Source: Anastatus disparis
Lineage: Eukaryota; Arthropoda; Insecta; Hymenoptera; Eupelmidae
Assembly: GCA_017163975.1 (NCBI GenBank)
Contig: JAFFSR010000301.1
Span: forward strand, 1,965,001 to 2,029,000
DNA length: 64,000 bases
Direction: 5' to 3'
Positions 59,501-64,000 of the stretch are shown piece by piece. The first letter of the stretch is position 1, and every line of letters starts with the position of its first letter. Both the position numbers and the translations under genes were made by a program. Below the pieces are notes generated by a model. It did no database searches and was not told the origin of the DNA. It was given only the letters and a program-made list of their open reading frames with translations.

Positions 59501-61712
59501 ATAAACCATAAACCCATAAACCATAAACCCATAAACCATAAACCCATGAACCATAAACTTATAAACCATAAACCCATAAACTATGAACTATGAACCTATA
59601 TACCATAAAACCATAAACCAATAAATCGTAACCTCATAAATAGATTAACCCATAAACCCTCAACCCATAAACAATAAAACCATAAATAAAAAACCCATAA
59701 ATTGTAAAGCTATAAACCCATAAACTATGAACCTATAATCCATAAACGCATAAACCATAAATGCATAAACCACAAACCCATAAATTATAAACCCATAAAC
59801 CATAAACCCGTAAACTATAAACCCATAAACCATAAACCCATAGGCCCTTAAGGCATAATCCCATAAACCGTAAACCCATTAACCATAAACCCATAAACCA
59901 TAATCCCATAAACCCATAAATTATAAGCCCATAAAACATAAACCCATAAACCATAAACCCATAAACCATAAACCCATGAACCATAAACTTATAAACCATA
60001 AACCCATAAACTATGAACTATAAACCCATATACCATAAAACCATAAACCAATAAATCGTAACCTCATAAATAGATAAACCCATAAACCCTTAACCCATAA
60101 ACAATAAAACCATAAATAAAAAACCCATAAATTGTAAAGCTATAAACCCATAAGCTATGAACCCATAATCCATAAACGCATAAACCATAAATGCATAAAC
60201 CACAAACCTATAAATTATGAACCCATAAACCATAAACCCGTAAACTATAAACCCATAAACCATAAACCTATAGGCCCTTAAAGCATAAACCCATAAACCA
60301 TAAACCCATAAACCAGAAACCCATAAACCCATGAACCTTAAAATCATAAACCATGAACCCATAGACCGTAAACCCATAAACCATAAACCCATAAACCCAT
60401 AAACCATAATCCCATAAATCCATATACCATAAGCCCATAAAACATAAACCCATAAACCATAAACCCATAAACCAGTAACCCATAAACCCATAAACCTTAA
60501 AATCATAAACCATGAACCCATAGACCGTAAACCCATAAACCATAAACGCATGAACCATAAACGCATAAACCATAAACCCATAAATTATGAACCCATAAAC
60601 TATGATCCATAAACCCATATACTATAAACCCATAAACTATGAACCATAAACCCATATACCATAAAACCATAAACCAATAAATCGTAAACTCATAAATGGA
60701 TAAACCCATAAACCATAAACCCATAAACCACAAACCCATAAACCTTAAAACCATAAAGCATGAACCCATAAACCAGAAACCCATATACCATAAACCCATT
60801 AACCATAATCCCATAAACCCATAAATTATAAGCCCATAAAACATAAACCCATAAACCATAAACCCATAAACCATAAACCCATGAACCATAAACTTATAAA
60901 CCATAAACCCATAAACTATGAACCATAAACCCATATACCATAAAACCATAAACCAATAAATCGTAACCTCATAAATAGATAAACCCATAAACTCTTAACC
61001 CATAAACAATAAACCCATAAATTGTAAAGCTGTAGACCCATAAACTATGAACTTATTAACCGTAAACCCATAAACCATAAACGCATAAACCATAAACCCA
61101 TAAACTATAAACCCATAAACCATAAACCTGTAAACTATAAACCCATAAACCATAAACCCATAGGCCCTCAAAGCATAAACCCATAAACCCACAAACCATA
61201 AACCCATAAGCCGTAAACCCATAAACCTTAAACCCATAAACCGTAAACCCATAAACCATTAACCCATAAACCTTAAAACCATAAACCATGAACCCATAAA
61301 CTCATAAACTATGAACCATAAACCCATATACCATAAACCCATAAACCAATAAATCGTAAACTCATAAATGGATAAACCCATAAGTCCTAATCCCATAAAC
61401 AATAAAACCATAAATAATAAACCTATAAATTGTAAATCCATAAACCCATAAACTATGAACCCATAAACCGGAAACTTATAAACCCATAAATCGTAAAGCC
61501 ATAAACCTATAAACCATAAACCCATAAACCCATAAATCATATACCCATAAACCATATACCCATAAACCCTAAACCCATAAACCATCAACTATAAACCCAT
61601 AAACCATAAGCCCATAAACCATGAACCATAAATTCATAAACTAAAAAATTATAAACACATGAACCATAAACCCATAAACCATAAAATTATAAACCCATGA
61701 ACCATAAACACA
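53549..61712 (-). repeat. Right TTTATGG(G) array with higher-order repeats
   Basis: 8.2 kb of CCATAAA/CCCATAAA, so the G-rich strand is the - strand, head-to-head with the left array. Higher-order copies are visible: a block at 53951 recurs at 54872 (about 921 bp), and CCACAAACTCATAAACC at 58457 recurs at 59008 (551 bp). Between 59390 and 59550 lies a nearly pure 15-bp run. All MVYGFMVYG/MGLWFMGLW-type frames are artefacts. Confidence 0.95.
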
Positions 61713-62080
61713 TTAAATGAATTTTTTCTTATTATAAAATATTTGAAAAATAATTATTTTATTGTTTAGAATAATAGTGTAATAATTCTATGTTCCAAGT
61801 TTTTTTAAAATTATTTCAAATAATCATATTTTATATAATTAAGTTCATTCAACATAAAATTATTTTAATTAATTATTCAAATAACAACTATTTAATGAGC
61901 ATATCGAACAATTGAAGTTACGCCTTCGGTCACTCTAACCTTTCCAGAAATCAACGACTTTAATCATTATTTACTTAAAATTTGTGCATTTTCGGGACTT
62001 GAGCCCATGGAGACTTATGTTCAGAAAAAAATAAGCTACAATTGGGTCATACTATTATCAAATTTCATCTTCCGGGGTCC

Positions 62081-62488
62081 TTCGGAAGACGCAGATATAA
62101 GAGACTAGATGGTAGAAGATCTTCAAAAAGCTATGGAAAAATATGTGAAAAATACACCTGAAAAATACACGTGAAAAAAACACGTGAAAAATATGCGTGA
62201 AAACACACGCAAATTTTACATGTAAAAAACACGTGTTTTTTTTAAATAGGGGTCTTTTTATTAATTAAATCATGTCTCAAAGTATAATATTTGTAATAAT
62301 TAAAAAATTAATATTTAAAAATAAATTATGTTTTGAAATCATAAATAATGTTGAAGCTGCTAAGATTGGATAGCAGGTGCAAGCTACCAACAGAGTAACA
62401 TAGAGTAAAAGTCCTTTATTTGCCATTAACAGAACCATGGATGCTGTATTGGTTATATCGAGGAGATGTAAATATTGAAATATTGGAA
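62081..62488. repeat. Duplicated segment, copy 1 (right part), with an empty TTAA site
   Basis: Contains the right arm of CACGTG foldback copy A (62081-62251), then TTTTTATTAATTAAATCATG (about 62256-62275). This is the unoccupied version of the MITE site at 63525. An open frame at 62277-62498 (-) has no domain. Confidence 0.88.
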
Positions 62489-63024
62489 TAACAAACACTC
62501 GTCAAGAAATTTAAAGTTTAAAATTCTTCCTTGTTTAGTCAAATTTGTATCCAGTAAAAATTTATATCCTTCCGGATGCAAGATAGAATATTTAAACCAA
62601 AGCATACTGGAACGAGTCCATTCATTTACTTAGTAGTTGATTAATAAGCATTCCTGTAGAAAGAAATGAGGTGCATGTCTTGCTTCAACTGTTTGCAAGC
62701 GAAGAAGCTGTAGTTTCCTTGTTTCACAGTTTATCAACTCCTCGACTAATTTATAATTGTAAGTATGGAATTTCATACCAATAGCTTTTATGGATTCACA
62801 ATAAATAAATAAAAATAAAAGTTCAATAAGTAAGAAATTAATTTCAAATTTGATTGGAGACGATGGGTTAATAAAATTATGGAATCATAAAAAGCTTTGA
62901 TTACGTAAACAAGTATTCATAGAAAACAAACATTATGTTATCTAATACACTTATTATTCACAAATATTACAAATTTAATCAAACATTCTCAAGTGTTATA
63001 AAGCATATGACTAGTGGATCATGT

Positions 63025-63511
63025 CCCTATTAAAAAAAAACACATGCAAAATACACGTATTTTTTACACGTGTTTTTTACATATAAAATTTGCGTGTTTT
63101 TTCACGCATATTTTTCACGTGTATTTTTTAGGTGTATTTTTCACATATTTTTTTATAGCTTTTCGAAAAGCTTCTACTGTCCGGCCTCTCATATCTGCGT
63201 CTTCCAAATTTGTGTAAGGGATGACAAAACTTAGAAAAACGCCACCTAGTGACTTAAATTCAAACCGACGTAATTGATCATTAATAGCGATTTAATTCAC
63301 GAGGTGGCGTTTTTCTAAGTTTTGTCATCCCTTACACAAATTTGGAAGACGCAGATATAAGAGACCAGATGGTAGAAGATCTTCAAAAAGCTATGGAAAA
63401 ATATGTGAAAAATACACCTGAAAAATACACGTGAAAAAAACACGTGAAAAATATGCGTGAAAACACACGCAAATTTTACATGTAAAAAACACGTGTTTTT
63501 CTCAAATAGGG
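63025..63511. mobile_element. 487-bp CACGTG foldback, copy B, intact
   Basis: The ends are CCCTATT and AATAGGG. The arms are degenerate CACGTG/ACACGT/GCGTG words separated by A or T runs. The centre is core D (about 63185-63375): paired arms with AGGTGGCG (63302-63309), AGTTTTGTCATCCCTTACAC and GCAGATATAAGAG (63351-63363). The left-arm equivalent of the box is GATATGAG. Core D is homologous to core C in the GACGTC foldback. Confidence 0.85.
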
Positions 63512-63528
63512 GTCTTTTTATTAATTAA

Positions 63529-63909
63529 GAGGAGGTCACGTATCTCTGTCCTTTTCTAATCAAAGAATTGAGTTTTTTACAGAAACTAATAACTTTAGCA
63601 AAAAATGAAGAGAAAGCCGCATCTCGTAATAAAAAAAGGAATATTTTCTTTGATAAGAAAGAATTAATTTAATTGCTTTGTTTTCAAGAAAACCTTGAAA
63701 AACTTAAATCATAGAGGTTAGGGTGGACAATTTGGTTTTTCAAGGTTTTCTTGAGAACGAAGCAATCAAATTAATTCTTTCTTATCAAAGAAAATATTGC
63801 TTTTTTTGATACAAGATGCGGCTTTCTCTTCATTTTTTGTTAAAGTTATTAGTTTTTGTAAAAAAATCATTTCTTTGATTAGAAAAGGACAGAGATACGT
63901 GACCTCCTC
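63529..63909. mobile_element. 381-bp TTAA-family foldback MITE
   Basis: The ends are GAGGAGGTCACGTATCTCTG and its exact inverse. TTAA is duplicated (63525-63528 and 63910-63913). The unoccupied site is seen in the sister copy at about 62270. The arms (about 170 bp) are near-perfect. It belongs with 5442, 6465 and 39830 by its ends and the CTGTCC/TTTTCTAAT box. Non-coding. Confidence 0.95.
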
Positions 63910-64000
63910 TTAAATCATGTCTCAAAGTATAATATTTGTAATAATTAAAAAATTAATATTTAAAAATAAATTATGTTTTGGAATCATAAATAATGTTGAA

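Larger units (their letters stand above)
48260..62080. mobile_element. 13.8-kb giant inverted-repeat (foldback) element
   Basis: The left end GGACCCCGGAAG and right end CTTCCGGGGTCC are inverse. About 360-390 bp of unique sequence behind each end (48260-48650 and 61720-62080) are mirror images, apart from a 27-bp extra piece on the left. Inward from these lie head-to-head arrays of a TTTATGG(G) repeat (48655-50786 and 53549-61712) and a centre with two other arrays. Both junctions fall in a repeat whose second copy (63340) reads through, so the borders are exact to a few bases. No target duplication is evident. No transposase frame was recognised. Confidence 0.85.
62489..64000. repeat. Duplicated segment, copy 2 (runs off the window)
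   Basis: Tandem second copy of the 47421-62488 unit, minus the giant element. It includes a complete CACGTG foldback (63025-63511) and a TTAA MITE (63529-63909) absent from copy 1. Sequence identity to copy 1 is high, so the duplication is fairly recent. Confidence 0.9.

Noticed and set aside
48656..61588. Dozens of long open frames of MVYGFMVYGF / MGLWFMGLW type
   Set aside because: They are translations of the TTTATGG(G) array. The same repeat gives open frames in several phases because the unit lacks stops. They have no start context or domain, and coding in an array that mutates this freely is implausible.
48655..61712. A native telomere
   Set aside because: The arrays are internal, degenerate, inverted to each other and bounded by exact transposon-like ends. 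The unit is not the usual insect TTAGG.
53549..61712. CRISPR array
   Set aside because: No constant repeat with unique spacers. Units are contiguous and degenerate, in eukaryotic transposon-rich DNA.

Overview
This is AT-rich, animal nuclear DNA, most likely arthropod and probably insect. The reasons are the company it keeps: a jockey/CR1-type LINE whose ORF1 carries a PHD finger and an FP25K-like domain, a Kolobok-like transposon, Helitron pieces, Tc1/mariner-type elements, tRNA-derived SINEs and many foldback elements. No intact host gene, rRNA or functional tRNA was found. No cellular coding gene can be supported; almost every open frame is a transposon relic or an accident of tandem repeats. 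I cannot name the species.

Layout. 1-9.8 kb: a 2.4-kb foldback (435-2823) holding a nested MITE, a small hairpin MITE, a 461-bp SINE with a 14-bp target duplication, two related TTAA foldback MITEs, and a broken LINE on the + strand (6319-9720) that carries two TTAA insertions. 9.8-23 kb: foldbacks at 11102-11786, 12829-15382 (with its own nested TIR element), 15843-16177, 16608-16760 and 18271-20124 (split by a SINE-bearing insertion). 23-43 kb: a Helitron remnant on the + strand broken into at least four pieces (23049-23965, 26285-27095, 39085-39449, 42571-42775). Between the pieces lie a second LINE on the - strand (about 37.0 to 27.2 kb), a 3.6-kb Kolobok-like element inside that LINE's ORF2, a 1.7-kb foldback inside its ORF1, a possible LTR, and a 3.1-kb palindrome that landed precisely in the Helitron helicase motif. 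42.8-47.4 kb: a Tc1/mariner-type element with about 390-bp TIRs, and the 3' end of another Tc1-like transposase.

47.4-64 kb: a tandemly duplicated segment. Its first copy was split by a 13.8-kb inverted-repeat element (48260-62080) made mostly of head-to-head arrays of a degenerate TTTATGG(G) repeat around a centre with two other repeat arrays. Its second copy carries a 381-bp TTAA MITE.

The most unusual signal is shared by several foldbacks that otherwise look unrelated. Each consists of a field of its own short degenerate oligonucleotide (AGCTATA, GACGTCTTT, GAAATATTTC or CACGTGAAAAA) around a short core with an outward-facing TATA-like box. The cores fall into two sequence families, and each family occurs in two different array types. 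This suggests modular, promoter-carrying foldback elements. Their transcription and mobility are inference only.
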